Of a stretch of 64,000 bases of DNA, positions 9,213 through 17,469 are shown one piece after another (positions within the stretch are counted from its first letter, which is position 1; each line of letters opens with the position of its first letter). A program made the translations under genes and the position numbers. The stretch is from Vescimonas cirricatena (GTDB lineage Bacteria > Bacillota > Clostridia > Oscillospirales > Oscillospiraceae), in NCBI RefSeq assembly GCF_020687045.1, contig NZ_JAJEPW010000001.1, forward strand, positions 118,753-182,752, in the 5' to 3' direction. The notes under the pieces are model-generated. The model did no database searches and was not told where the DNA came from. It saw only the letters and a list, made by a program, of their open reading frames with translations.

Positions 9213-11861
9213 TTATTCATTTACCCGAAGCCGCTCTACGACACTCCGATTGTTAAGGAGTCGGAGTGCAACAACCGGAACGATAAACGCCAGTACCAGA
9301 AAGAGAACCAGCATAATCAGCGCAGGCAGCAAGGTTATCTGGAATGTCATCATCATACTGGTAGGACCGTTTTCTACAAATGCTCTTAGCAATGTCATGC
9401 CAAGTGTCGCCGCAACTAATGTGCCGACAATCCCTGCCAGAAGCACATAGGAGAAACTTTCCGAAATCATCATTTTTCGGAGCTGCCGGTTCGTCATACC
9501 AATGCTCTGCATAGTGGCAAACTCATGACGGCGGGTAACGATATTGGTCATAACCAGATTGATGAAGTTGATCAGGCCCACCAAAGCAAATACAGAACCT
9601 ATCATTCCGCCAACCAGCAGGACAACATTTTTAATGCCTAAAACATCAGCTTTCAGCGTTGTAATAGAATTATAGGAAACATCGGTGTCCCGCATCAGAT
9701 AGTTCTCCATATCCTGCTGATACTGTTCCTCTACATCAAAGAGGAAACCGTACAAGGTAGGGGTTTCATAAATCTCTTTGAACTTATTTTCTGACATATA
9801 GATCTTTGGTCCACCAACATCTGTCGTAATATTATCGCCACCGCCAGTCAAAGTCATTTCATTGCTCGTAACAGCAGCCTTTGCAATCACTGTAAACTCC
9901 TCAGTCGGAGCTCCATTTTCATAAAATTGAATGGTGTCTCCAACCGACAGGCCAAAATAATAGATATTATCCGCACCACCGCTTAAGTTTCCCTTATCGT
10001 CATAGTGGCTTACTAAAATTACATTGTTACCATTCCAGAGTTTTTCTTTCAGGACAGACACATCGCTTTCACCCTCAATGATGTCCATCTTGTTCAGGAG
10101 ATTTTCAGAGAAGCCATACACATTCCCAAGAGGAAGGTTATCCGCAGTCAACGCAGCATAATCCTCTCCATCCTCAGTCCAGCCGAGATTTAATGAATCA
10201 GGAAGTACATAGGCATATTTATTTGTATTGTCAATCGAGAAAGAAGGACCCCAATCACAGGCAATATGATCATCCTCAAAAGTATTACGGTATAGGCGGA
10301 CTTCGTTCATTACACCTGGCTGCTGTTCAATTTCCTCTACCGATTTTTCTGAAACAGTACAGCTATGCCCAAATTCATCTCCCCATGCGGCTTGAATGTC
10401 TGGGTTATAAACCGCAAAGTCACTTCGGGTCTGTTTTTGTACATAAGTAGCTTCATCAAAGCTGCCGCTGAAGATAAATACCGAGTTCAGGAGGACGATG
10501 CTCAAAGTCAGGGAAATCACAATAAAGACCGTCCGGCGCTTATTGCGCTGGAGGTTGGCCTTCGCCATGCGAGGAATAACTGCTCCAGTATTTGTCTTTT
10601 TCCGTTTTATGGAAACCGTATCCTGTTCTATATAGCGGATAGCCTCGATAGGTGACACACGGGAGGCTTTCTTCACCGACTTTCTGGTACTAATATAAAC
10701 TGTAAGTCCTGAGAACAGGATCGCACCTACGATGATACCCAAATATGGAAGTGTGCTGACCTCAATGTTTTTACCACTATAGTCGGCAGCAAACATCTGG
10801 AGTGCCGCAGGCAGAATACTGCGTCCGAGCAGGATGCCAAAAAGCAGGCCAAATGGTGTTCCAATCAGGAACAGGTACAGCGCCTGCCGGTTGACCAAAC
10901 GCTTGATCTGCTGGGAAGTAGTCCCCACCGTCCGTAGCAGGCCATACTGCCGAATATCGTTGGTAACTGCAATCTCGAATACATTGTAGATCAGCAGATA
11001 CCCACAGAACATGAATAGGACGCCAAATACACCTGCTACCAGCCACATGATAGAGCCGCCGCTGTTGTTGGAAAGGAAAGTGTTGGGGGCTACACGGACA
11101 TAATTCTCAGCACTTCTATCGTCTGGATTACCGCCAATGCTGCGGACAAACTCCGAGATACGCTCCTTTACCATGGAGCTATCCCGCATAATCACATCAG
11201 CATCATAAATGCCACAGCCCTCACGCCCTTGGGCAATTTCGCGCATCATCTCCGGATTTTCTTCCATGAAGGCTTTGGAAACAATGACTGATTCCGATTT
11301 TTCGTTTGGTGTGTCGTAAATACCGGATACAATCATATCAAAATGATACATCTGGCCGCTTTGACGATTCTTAAATTCGATAGGAATTTCTGCCCCAATT
11401 TTTTCTTCGATGTTCAGATCCTTCAGTATATTGGCAGAAACCAAAACCTCATTTGCTTTTTGGGGCGCAGAACCTGTGCGCGGTGTCTGCATCCGAAGCT
11501 CCAACTGAGGCTGATCTGCGTAATCAATTTCCGCAACCATCCGGTTGGTGTTGGTCATGATCTCAATGGGAACCCAACAACCTACCTTTTCAAACATGGA
11601 GTTTTCTTTTAACTGCTGGAATTGTTCTTCGGAAAGGCCCTGTACCAGCGCATCCGCACCAGTGCCGATCATCTTTGCCATATTGTATTCCAGCGTTCCC
11701 TTGGCTCCCATACCAATGGTCAGGACTGCTGTAAAGAGAAAGGTTGTCAGGGCAATCGCAATGACCGCAATCACATTCCGCATTTTGTTGCTGCGGAAGC
11801 TGCGGTTCGCCAGCTTTTTGATGACAGCCTTGTTGTTATTGCCAAATAGAATGTCATTCAT
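9213..11861 (-). CDS. FtsX-like ABC transporter permease (paralogue of 5674-8322)
   Basis: This ~882-residue permease has the same architecture as its neighbour: MNDILFGNNN start, first TM near residues 25-45, a large external domain, GYLLIYNVFEIA, RQYGLLRTVGTTSQQ, then after a second external domain RRHEFATMQSIGMTNRQLRKMM and terminal TMs. The second external domain is the most divergent part between the two copies, which fits different ligand ranges. The start at 11861 has a GGGGGCAGG ribosome binding site 13 bp after the ATPase stop. It probably forms a peptide-responsive transporter with the ATPase at 11875-12540. Confidence 0.9.
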   Translation of the reverse strand: MNDILFGNNNKAVIKKLANRSFRSNKMRNVIAVIAIALTTFLFTAVLTIGMGAKGTLEYNMAKMIGTGADALVQGLSEEQFQQLKENSMFEKVGCWVPIEIMTNTNRMVAEIDYADQPQLELRMQTPRTGSAPQKANEVLVSANILKDLNIEEKIGAEIPIEFKNRQSGQMYHFDMIVSGIYDTPNEKSESVIVSKAFMEENPEMMREIAQGREGCGIYDADVIMRDSSMVKERISEFVRSIGGNPDDRSAENYVRVAPNTFLSNNSGGSIMWLVAGVFGVLFMFCGYLLIYNVFEIAVTNDIRQYGLLRTVGTTSQQIKRLVNRQALYLFLIGTPFGLLFGILLGRSILPAALQMFAADYSGKNIEVSTLPYLGIIVGAILFSGLTVYISTRKSVKKASRVSPIEAIRYIEQDTVSIKRKKTNTGAVIPRMAKANLQRNKRRTVFIVISLTLSIVLLNSVFIFSGSFDEATYVQKQTRSDFAVYNPDIQAAWGDEFGHSCTVSEKSVEEIEQQPGVMNEVRLYRNTFEDDHIACDWGPSFSIDNTNKYAYVLPDSLNLGWTEDGEDYAALTADNLPLGNVYGFSENLLNKMDIIEGESDVSVLKEKLWNGNNVILVSHYDDKGNLSGGADNIYYFGLSVGDTIQFYENGAPTEEFTVIAKAAVTSNEMTLTGGGDNITTDVGGPKIYMSENKFKEIYETPTLYGFLFDVEEQYQQDMENYLMRDTDVSYNSITTLKADVLGIKNVVLLVGGMIGSVFALVGLINFINLVMTNIVTRRHEFATMQSIGMTNRQLRKMMISESFSYVLLAGIVGTLVAATLGMTLLRAFVENGPTSMMMTFQITLLPALIMLVLFLVLAFIVPVVALRLLNNRSVVERLRVNE

Positions 11862-11874
11862 AGTCCTGCCCCCT

Positions 11875-12540
11875 TTACTGCACGATCTTACCATCCTCGA
11901 TCCGAATGATGCGGTCGGCAAGCTGGGCGATCTCACTGTTATGGGTAATCATCACGAGGGTCTGATGGAATTTCTGGCTTGTGGTTTTCAGAAGCCCCAG
12001 CACATCGGCGCTGGTCTTGCTGTCCAGATTGCCAGTCGGTTCATCAGCCAGGACGATTGCAGGCTTTGACACCAAAGCGCGGGCAATGGCTACGCGCTGC
12101 TGCTGGCCGCCGGAAAGGTTATTGGGCATATTGTTCAGCTTATCCTCCAGCCCCAGCATCTGAACGACTTCTTTCATAAACTTCTTGTCTACCTTGTTTC
12201 CGTCCAGCTCCACAGGCAGCACGATGTTTTCGTAGACATTCAGCACCGGCACCAGATTGTAGTTCTGGAAGATAAAGCCGATCTTTCTTCTGCGGAAAAC
12301 GGTCAGTTCCTCGTCTTTGAGTTTGGACAGCTCCTTGCCATCCACGACCACCTGGCCGGAGGTGGGCACATCCAATCCGCCTATCATGTTCAGCAGCGTG
12401 GATTTACCGCTGCCGGAGGTTCCCACGATGGCTACAAATTCGCCCTTTTCTATGGAGAGGGTCACACCATCCAAGGCTCTGGTAATGTTCGGCTCTGTGC
12501 CATAATATTTTTTCAGTTCAGTCGCTTGCAAAATGCTCAT
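11875..12540 (-). CDS. ABC transporter ATP-binding protein (LolD/BceA-like), second copy
   Basis: This 221-residue ATPase carries Walker A GTSGSGKST, LSGGQQQR, VLADEPTGNLDS and MITHN. It differs from the copy at 8336-9001 at scattered positions only. The start is ATG 12540 (MSILQ). It lies just downstream of the histidine kinase gene, from which it is separated by a duplicated promoter segment, and 13 bp upstream of its permease. Confidence 0.93.
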   Translation of the reverse strand: MSILQATELKKYYGTEPNITRALDGVTLSIEKGEFVAIVGTSGSGKSTLLNMIGGLDVPTSGQVVVDGKELSKLKDEELTVFRRRKIGFIFQNYNLVPVLNVYENIVLPVELDGNKVDKKFMKEVVQMLGLEDKLNNMPNNLSGGQQQRVAIARALVSKPAIVLADEPTGNLDSKTSADVLGLLKTTSQKFHQTLVMITHNSEIAQLADRIIRIEDGKIVQ

Positions 12541-12572
12541 AAAGAACACCATCCTTTCTTTTTGATAAACTC

Positions 12573-12661
12573 ATTGTAACGACCAAACCTCACAGAAATG
12601 TCATGAGCCACAAAAAATTTCCGCTAAATTCGGCCCCAAATGTCACAAGTCTGTGACATTT
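12573..12661 (-). promoter_or_regulatory. Candidate response-regulator-controlled promoter of the second ABC unit
   Basis: This is a copy of the segment at 9034-9122: -10 TACAAT (reverse of 12573-12578), direct repeats at 12585-12593 (AAACCTCAC) and 12596-12604 (AAATGTCAT) with an 11-bp period, then an inverted repeat with arms 12638-12646 and 12653-12661. The sequence between the elements is also conserved, so the promoter was duplicated along with the genes. Confidence 0.65.
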
Positions 12662-12683
12662 CAATTTTTGGGGCGTGTCGGCG

Positions 12684-13715
12684 CTACTTTCGGAGCAGGA
12701 AAACAGAAAAGGTTGAGCCTTTCCCGACCTCGGACGCCACCCTGATATAACCGCCCTGCAAGGTCACAATCTCACGAGCCAGATACAGGCCAATCCCAAT
12801 ACCGTCCACATCATGCACCGCATCTTCCCGGTAAAACCGCTTAAAAATCGTCCCTTGGTGCTGTTCTGTGATGCCAATGCCGGTATCTGCAATGTCGATC
12901 TTCACATACATTTCCCAGCCTTCCACCGACACACGGATCTGCCCGCCTGCCGGGGTGTATTTCACAGCATTATCCAGAATGTTGAACAGGGCTTCGCTTG
13001 TCCATTTTCTATCATGGCGCGCATCCAAATGCTCCGGGCATTCCACCTGCACATCTATTTGTTTCTTTTCGGCATTGAGCAAAATCCCGCCCAGGGCAGC
13101 GGCAAGGGTATCATAAACCGGCTGCTGTTTTTGCTCTAGCGAAATGACTCCCGTTTCCAGGCGGGAGGTTTTAATCATGGCTTGCATGAGGAAGTCCAGC
13201 TTATCAAGTTGGCTGGCCTGGGCTGTCAGAAATTCCTTTTGCTTCTGCGGGGGAACCTCGTTTTCAAGCAGCGTGTTGTTGATCATCTTCAAGTTGGCAA
13301 TCGGGGTCTTGACCTGATGAGAAATGTCGGAGATCAGCTCTTGCAGGTCAGCCCGTTCCTTTGCGATGCTGTTTTTATTTTCCTGCATGACCTCGTACAG
13401 CCGCCCCAGCCGGTAGTTGATTTTATAGAACAGGCTTTCTTCCTCAACCGTCTGCTTCGGCTGCATATCCCCGGAGAGCATATCATCCATCTGACCGCAA
13501 AAGGCATCGGAGAACTGAACCAGCTTCCGGCGGATCAGCGCCACAAAGAAGATGACGCAGAGCAGCACAAAGAGGCTGAACAGGAACACACACCGGACAG
13601 CGATTATATTCCGGGTCAGTAGATAAACAGTGGTGCAGACTGCGCCCACTGCCAGCAGCAGAAGCGTTCCCAAAAGAACGCAGGCTTTATTGATGGAGAG
13701 TTTCCGCATATTCAT
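12684..13715 (-). CDS. Sensor histidine kinase
   Basis: This ~343-residue kinase has two closely spaced N-terminal TMs (residues ~8-28 and ~32-55) and almost no external loop, an H-box with SDISHQVKTPIANL (His near residue 130), an N-box NILDNAVKYTP, G1 DTGIGI and G2 GIGLYLA. Intramembrane-sensing kinases of this kind commonly sense through a partner ABC permease. The ATG at 13715 overlaps the response-regulator stop as ATGA and is preceded by GGAGGGG, so the pair is translationally coupled. With the adjacent ABC units it forms a likely peptide-stress module. Confidence 0.92.
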   Translation of the reverse strand: MNMRKLSINKACVLLGTLLLLAVGAVCTTVYLLTRNIIAVRCVFLFSLFVLLCVIFFVALIRRKLVQFSDAFCGQMDDMLSGDMQPKQTVEEESLFYKINYRLGRLYEVMQENKNSIAKERADLQELISDISHQVKTPIANLKMINNTLLENEVPPQKQKEFLTAQASQLDKLDFLMQAMIKTSRLETGVISLEQKQQPVYDTLAAALGGILLNAEKKQIDVQVECPEHLDARHDRKWTSEALFNILDNAVKYTPAGGQIRVSVEGWEMYVKIDIADTGIGITEQHQGTIFKRFYREDAVHDVDGIGIGLYLAREIVTLQGGYIRVASEVGKGSTFSVFLLRK

Positions 13716-14398
13716 TTGAGCGCCCCTCCGATCCACATATAGCCCATGCCGTACACCGTCTTGATGTACTGGCGTCCATCCGTTTCAATTTTATTCCGCA
13801 CCCGGCTGATAGCCGCGGTCAGGGCGTGTTCATCCACAAAGTTCCCATCGGCATCCCATAGCTTTTCAAGCAGCGCCTGCCTTGTCAAAACATTCTGCGG
13901 ATTTTTGGTCAGGATTTTCAACAGCCGGTATTCCAGCGGAGTGAACACCAGCGCCTTACCGGACAGGGAAGCCGTCATCTCCGAGAAATTGATGAACAGC
14001 GCACCGTCCTCATAGCTATCACCGCCGCCAGACTGTTTCGCCAGCCGCCCCAGCACTACGGACAGCTTTTTTTGAAAGACGCTCATGGGAAATGGCTTGG
14101 TCACATAGTCCTCCGCGCCCAGCTCATAGCCTTTGAGCATATCGCTCTCCATATCATTTGCGGTCAGGAAGATCACTGCCGTGTCCGGCCGACGATCCTT
14201 TACCTCACGGCAGAAATCAAAGCCGTTTCCGTCCGGCAGGTTTACATCCAGCACGATCAGGTCATAGTCCTGCCTGGTCAGAAAATCACTGGCTGCTGAT
14301 TTTGTCAGGGCAGAGTCCACAACATAGCCCGCAGCTTCCAGATTATAGCACAAAGTATTATTCAAAAGTCGGTCATCCTCGACTACTAAAATTCGCAT
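13712..14398 (-). CDS. OmpR-family response regulator
   Basis: This 228-residue protein has a receiver domain (acidic pocket VVEDD, phospho-acceptor in VLDVNLPDG, conserved Lys in TKPF) and a C-terminal winged helix (~residues 128-225: LTRQALLEKLWD, SRVRNKI, YIKTVYGMGYMW). The ATG at 14398 has AAGGAG upstream. It is the first gene of the unit and overlaps the kinase gene. The same 11-bp-spaced direct repeats stand before this gene and both ABC units, suggesting autoregulation and control of the transporters. Confidence 0.93.
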   Translation of the reverse strand: MRILVVEDDRLLNNTLCYNLEAAGYVVDSALTKSAASDFLTRQDYDLIVLDVNLPDGNGFDFCREVKDRRPDTAVIFLTANDMESDMLKGYELGAEDYVTKPFPMSVFQKKLSVVLGRLAKQSGGGDSYEDGALFINFSEMTASLSGKALVFTPLEYRLLKILTKNPQNVLTRQALLEKLWDADGNFVDEHALTAAISRVRNKIETDGRQYIKTVYGMGYMWIGGALK

Positions 14399-14420
14399 TG
14401 TATCACACTCCTTCATTCTT

Positions 14421-14452
14421 AGTGTAGCATCCAAATGTCACAGAAACCTCAC
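14421..14452 (-). promoter_or_regulatory. Response-regulator boxes and -10 upstream of the regulator gene
   Basis: The reverse strand carries TACACT (14421-14426) as a -10 and two GTGANNTTT repeats at 14433-14441 (AAATGTCAC on the top strand) and 14444-14452 (AAACCTCAC), again 11 bp apart. The two half-sites are the same words as at 9046-9065 but in swapped order. Confidence 0.6.
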
Positions 14453-14459
14453 GAGAGAA

Positions 14460-14592
14460 TTATTTTTTTGTATTTTTGAAACGGCGGTCTGCCGGTCTCT
14501 CTGCATCCTTGGGAATCAGCCAAATGGTAGCCATCTTCACAGCGCCGGGGATACGCCCTCCGGCGCATAAATAATTGCTCTGCCTTGTTACA
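14460..14592 (-). pseudogene. 3' remnant of an excisionase-like helix-turn-helix gene
   Basis: The reverse strand reads in one frame as LCAGGRIPGAVKMATIWLIP, then KDAERPADRRFKNTKK and a TAA at 14460-14462. This matches the typical C-terminal end of small MerR/excisionase-like helix-turn-helix proteins (GRIPGAxKxGxxWLIPxxAxRPxDxR). The first half is missing and there is no start codon. It lies upstream of the response-regulator promoter and suggests a decayed mobile-element gene. The remaining ~170 bp to 14759 hold only AT-rich sequence and a hairpin. Confidence 0.55.
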
Positions 14593-14716
14593 CCTTATTT
14601 TTCTGCTGTTTTTTCATAGAATATAAGTTATGTGGATTCCTATGATTCCTCAATTATAAGTTCTTAGCTTAATCAACGCAAGGAAGCAATGCCTACAACC
14701 TTATTTTATACAAAGC

Positions 14717-14759
14717 GAAACGCCGGACAGAGCCAACGGGCCACGGTGTCCAGCGTTTC
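14717..14759 (-). terminator. Probable terminator of the winged-helix gene
   Basis: Arms GAAACGCCGGACA (14717-14729) and TGTCCAGCGTTTC (14747-14759) pair with one mismatch, directly after the stop codon. The following reverse-strand tract is only moderately T-rich. Confidence 0.55.
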
Positions 14760-15182
14760 CTATCTCACAGATTCAAATTTATACCCACTGCCCAGTACAG
14801 TCCGGATATAGCCACCCTTTGGTGTATCCGGCGTCAACTTGCGCCGGATCTGACTGATGACACTGGCAACGGCGGTGCCGCAGTGTTCACCATCTCTAGC
14901 CCATACAGCCTCGTAAATCTGGCTGGCTGAGAATACCCAGCCAGGATGACGAGCCAGATATGCAAGAACTGCAAATTCATGGTGAGTCAGAGTGACAAGT
15001 CGACCTCTGCAGAATACAGTCTGCTCCTTTAGCCGAATTTCAATATTTGGGAAGGAGAGACTGGCATCAGAGAGCGGGAGAGCAATACGGTCAAGCTCTG
15101 GTTCGTCTATGATTGCTGCCATGACCCTATTAAAAATATGTTCTTCGCAGTCGGAAAGTGATAGAACCAGAAGTTTTCCCAT
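14760..15182 (-). CDS. Orphan winged-helix (OmpR/PhoB effector-type) protein, third copy
   Basis: This 140-residue paralogue of 2553-2978 and of the partial gene at 1-238 has MGKLLVLSLSD at the N-terminus, then LTHHEFAVLAYLARHPG, VFSASQIYEAVW, SVISQIRRKL and GYIRTVLGSGYKF. There is no receiver domain. The ATG at 15182 is preceded by GAGGAGG at 8 bp. It sits 30 bp downstream of the flavodoxin-ferredoxin gene and probably belongs to that unit. Confidence 0.8.
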   Translation of the reverse strand: MGKLLVLSLSDCEEHIFNRVMAAIIDEPELDRIALPLSDASLSFPNIEIRLKEQTVFCRGRLVTLTHHEFAVLAYLARHPGWVFSASQIYEAVWARDGEHCGTAVASVISQIRRKLTPDTPKGGYIRTVLGSGYKFESVR

Positions 15183-15212
15183 ATTGCTCACCTCCTCGTA
15201 AAATGTAAAGTG

Positions 15213-15977
15213 CTAATTCCCAAAATCATCGATAGAACTCTGAGATATTACTTTTTTTCCTAAAATAGTAATTGCTTTCTTGCTGCACTGATTTACGCAC
15301 CGATAGCATAAGGTACACCGTCCATTTGCTACAATCTTACCTTTGGTTAATGACAAATTATTCATAGGACATACCAATGCACATTTGCCGCACTTTATAC
15401 AAGTGTCGGAATTTATCTGTATTTTGTCTGAATACGCTTGTGTTTTACGGTAAAACCAAAGCCGCTGTCCTAACAGACCTGCAATATGACACCAAAAGCC
15501 TAAACCGTTTTTAGTTGGAGTGCCATTTTTCAAATTGTACACTGCTGATTTTATACATTCTTCTGCTTGTATGACAATTTGCTTATTTTGATCCGGAGTA
15601 CGCTTTAAGGCTTTTACATCACAAATGCAATCCGGCATTTTCAAATGAAGTCCACCCCATATCTGTGCTCCGTATCGCTTAAACAATCTTGCAGATACAC
15701 CCGCACCATCGCCGCTAAACAGTCCCATTGTTGCAATAATAAAAATGTGTTTTTCCTTCCATACATCAGAATTTCCACAGATAAAATCCTGTACTATTTT
15801 AGGCAGGTTGCTGTAATAGATTGGATAGGCAAAAATGATGTCTTTATGATGTGCAACTTTTTCTATTGTACCTTCATCCTCTAAAGGAGTTATTTCAATG
15901 TTCCTATCATATAGAGAAACAAACTTTTCTAAACAATATTTTGTATTTCCCGTCCCACTAAAATAAATCCCGATCAT
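15213..15977 (-). CDS. EFR1-type flavodoxin-ferredoxin protein
   Basis: This 254-residue protein has an N-terminal flavodoxin-like domain (IYFSGTGNTKYCLEKF at the FMN loop; residues 1-160) and two 4Fe-4S clusters near the C-terminus (CIKCGKCALVCP and CTLCYRCVNQCSKKA; residues ~190-230). This is the layout of EFR1-family electron carriers in anaerobes. The redox partner is unknown. Its start overlaps the TetR stop as ATGA, so the two are coupled and the regulator probably controls this gene. Confidence 0.88.
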   Translation of the reverse strand: MIGIYFSGTGNTKYCLEKFVSLYDRNIEITPLEDEGTIEKVAHHKDIIFAYPIYYSNLPKIVQDFICGNSDVWKEKHIFIIATMGLFSGDGAGVSARLFKRYGAQIWGGLHLKMPDCICDVKALKRTPDQNKQIVIQAEECIKSAVYNLKNGTPTKNGLGFWCHIAGLLGQRLWFYRKTQAYSDKIQINSDTCIKCGKCALVCPMNNLSLTKGKIVANGRCTLCYRCVNQCSKKAITILGKKVISQSSIDDFGN

Positions 15978-16594
15978 ATTTTTTCTCCTGTATTATCTAT
16001 AAAGGGAAGCTGAAAAACATCCATAAAATCAATGACTTTCTCCCTCCAGTCATTATCATAATTTACATTATTCATGGTGGCTAATGAAGTAACACCATGT
16101 ATAAAAGCCCAAATGGTTATGATAATATCATTTTGCTTTTCTTCTGGATAGTGCGACTGCTCTAGTAGTTTACTTACAATATTTTTATAGATGATATAGG
16201 GTTTATAGTTTTGATCGTCTGGTATCGATAACGATAAGTCAATTTTTATGTTGGATTGCGAATATAAAAATTGAAAATAAGCAGGGTTATCTACAAAGAA
16301 AGACACATAGGCTATCCCCATATCTTTCAATATTTCTACAACATTATTATTCTTTTGAACGGCACTTTCTAATTGTTTAGAAAATCTATCTGTGATAAAT
16401 AGTTGCATTGCTTCAAGCAATTCTTCTTTATTTTGAAAATGGCTATAAGGGGCAGCGTGGCTGACACCACACGCCGCAGCTACCTTCCTCAGAGAAAAAG
16501 AATTTACTCCCTCTGTATTTACAAGATGAATACCTGTTTCAATCAAAGCATTTCGCAAGTCTTTGTGATGATAAGTTTGTCGTTGCTGTACCAT
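15974..16594 (-). CDS. TetR/AcrR-family transcriptional regulator
   Basis: This 206-residue protein has the TetR helix-turn-helix near the N-terminus (SLRKVAAACGVSHAAPYSHFQNKEEL, residues ~28-53) and a C-terminal ligand-binding region with WAFIHGVTSL. The ATG at 16594 is used because GGAGG lies 8 bp upstream; earlier in-frame ATGs lie beyond the promoter. It is the first gene of the operon with the flavodoxin-ferredoxin protein and probably represses it. Confidence 0.88.
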   Translation of the reverse strand: MVQQRQTYHHKDLRNALIETGIHLVNTEGVNSFSLRKVAAACGVSHAAPYSHFQNKEELLEAMQLFITDRFSKQLESAVQKNNNVVEILKDMGIAYVSFFVDNPAYFQFLYSQSNIKIDLSLSIPDDQNYKPYIIYKNIVSKLLEQSHYPEEKQNDIIITIWAFIHGVTSLATMNNVNYDNDWREKVIDFMDVFQLPFIDNTGEKI

Positions 16595-16609
16595 GCTAAA
16601 TCCTCCAAT

Positions 16610-16653
16610 CTTTACACTGTCTATATTGTACTTCATCATCTTTACACTGTCAA
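16610..16653 (-). promoter_or_regulatory. TetR operon promoter with a repeated operator
   Basis: On the reverse strand TTGACA (16648-16653), a 17-bp spacer and TACAAT (16625-16630) form a strong promoter. The 12-bp word GACAGTGTAAAG occurs twice, at 16610-16621 and 16640-16651, one over the -35 and one just past the -10. Each contains the short palindrome ACA-N-TGT, so these are probable repressor sites. Confidence 0.7.
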
Positions 16654-16744
16654 GTTTGTAGTGGCTTTTATATCATAGAGGTCAAAATGAGTTTACAAAG
16701 GTAATATTTTTATGCGTATATACTTGGGAGTACATAGAAAAACA

Positions 16745-16782
16745 CACCGGATACAGAGCTGATAGGCATACTGTATCCGGTG
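16745..16782 (-). terminator. Intrinsic terminator at the left end of the long leftward operon
   Basis: A perfect 12-bp stem (CACCGGATACAG / CTGTATCCGGTG) is followed on the reverse strand by TGTTTTTC. It lies just after the stop of 16796-17452. Confidence 0.85.
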
Positions 16783-16795
16783 CGTTGCAAACTTT

Positions 16796-17452
16796 TTAAC
16801 CTTTCAGATAGTAATGCACATAGGCATTATAATCTCGATGCCGGGTGACTAACCGCAGCCAGATATAAAAGTGGGCAGTTTCCGAATACAAATTGAATTC
16901 GGTGGGCTCGCTGGTGGGCTGGGCGTACCTTCGGCAGAACCGTGTTAGGGTGTCCAAATTCAGAAACTCCGGCAGTTGGAACAGTGCATTCTGGAAAGCA
17001 TCAATTTCACGGGCAGCTTCCAGAACGGGCGTATCCTTTTGGCACTGATGCCAGGTGGTCCACCATTTCCATCCGTCATAATCAGAACGGGAATAGGCTA
17101 TCTCGCTGGCAGGACGGGAGCCCTGCTGAAACAGATCTTCAAAGATGCAGGAAGTAGTCAGCAACGGATCTTCAAAGTCGGTCTGCTGCTGGCTCAAACC
17201 GTTTTTAACAGCTGCCCATTCTGTTAGGGGGAGTGGGCAACGGTTGGCATCACGCAGGGCCTCATCCATACCGCACGCCTCGCAGATATGGACATCTGCA
17301 TAGCGGCTCAGGGCGTTGATGACCAGCCTGCGGTCCAGCGGCTGACCACACCGAAGACACAAGGGTGGTTGCTTTGCCTCTGGGGTAAACAGCAGTTTAT
17401 CCTGCTGCCATATGGTTTCTAACAGGGATTTGGGGTAGATACGGATCTTCAT
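16796..17452 (-). CDS. Hypothetical protein with a CxxC...CxxC zinc-finger-like motif
   Basis: This 218-residue protein has no family I recognise with confidence. CLRCGQP (~residue 32) and CEACGMD (~residue 56) form a probable zinc ribbon in the N-terminal third; the rest is acidic and aromatic (YDGWKWWTTWHQ). AGGAGG precedes the ATG. It is the last gene of the long leftward block and may be a DNA- or RNA-binding accessory protein of the element. Confidence 0.6.
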   Translation of the reverse strand: MKIRIYPKSLLETIWQQDKLLFTPEAKQPPLCLRCGQPLDRRLVINALSRYADVHICEACGMDEALRDANRCPLPLTEWAAVKNGLSQQQTDFEDPLLTTSCIFEDLFQQGSRPASEIAYSRSDYDGWKWWTTWHQCQKDTPVLEAAREIDAFQNALFQLPEFLNLDTLTRFCRRYAQPTSEPTEFNLYSETAHFYIWLRLVTRHRDYNAYVHYYLKG

Positions 17453-17469
17453 GATGATGTCCTCCTATT

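Noticed and set aside
15213..15977. Flavodoxin-ferredoxin protein as part of the conjugative block
   Set aside because: It is coupled to a TetR gene with its own promoter and separated from the block by a strong terminator at 16745-16782.
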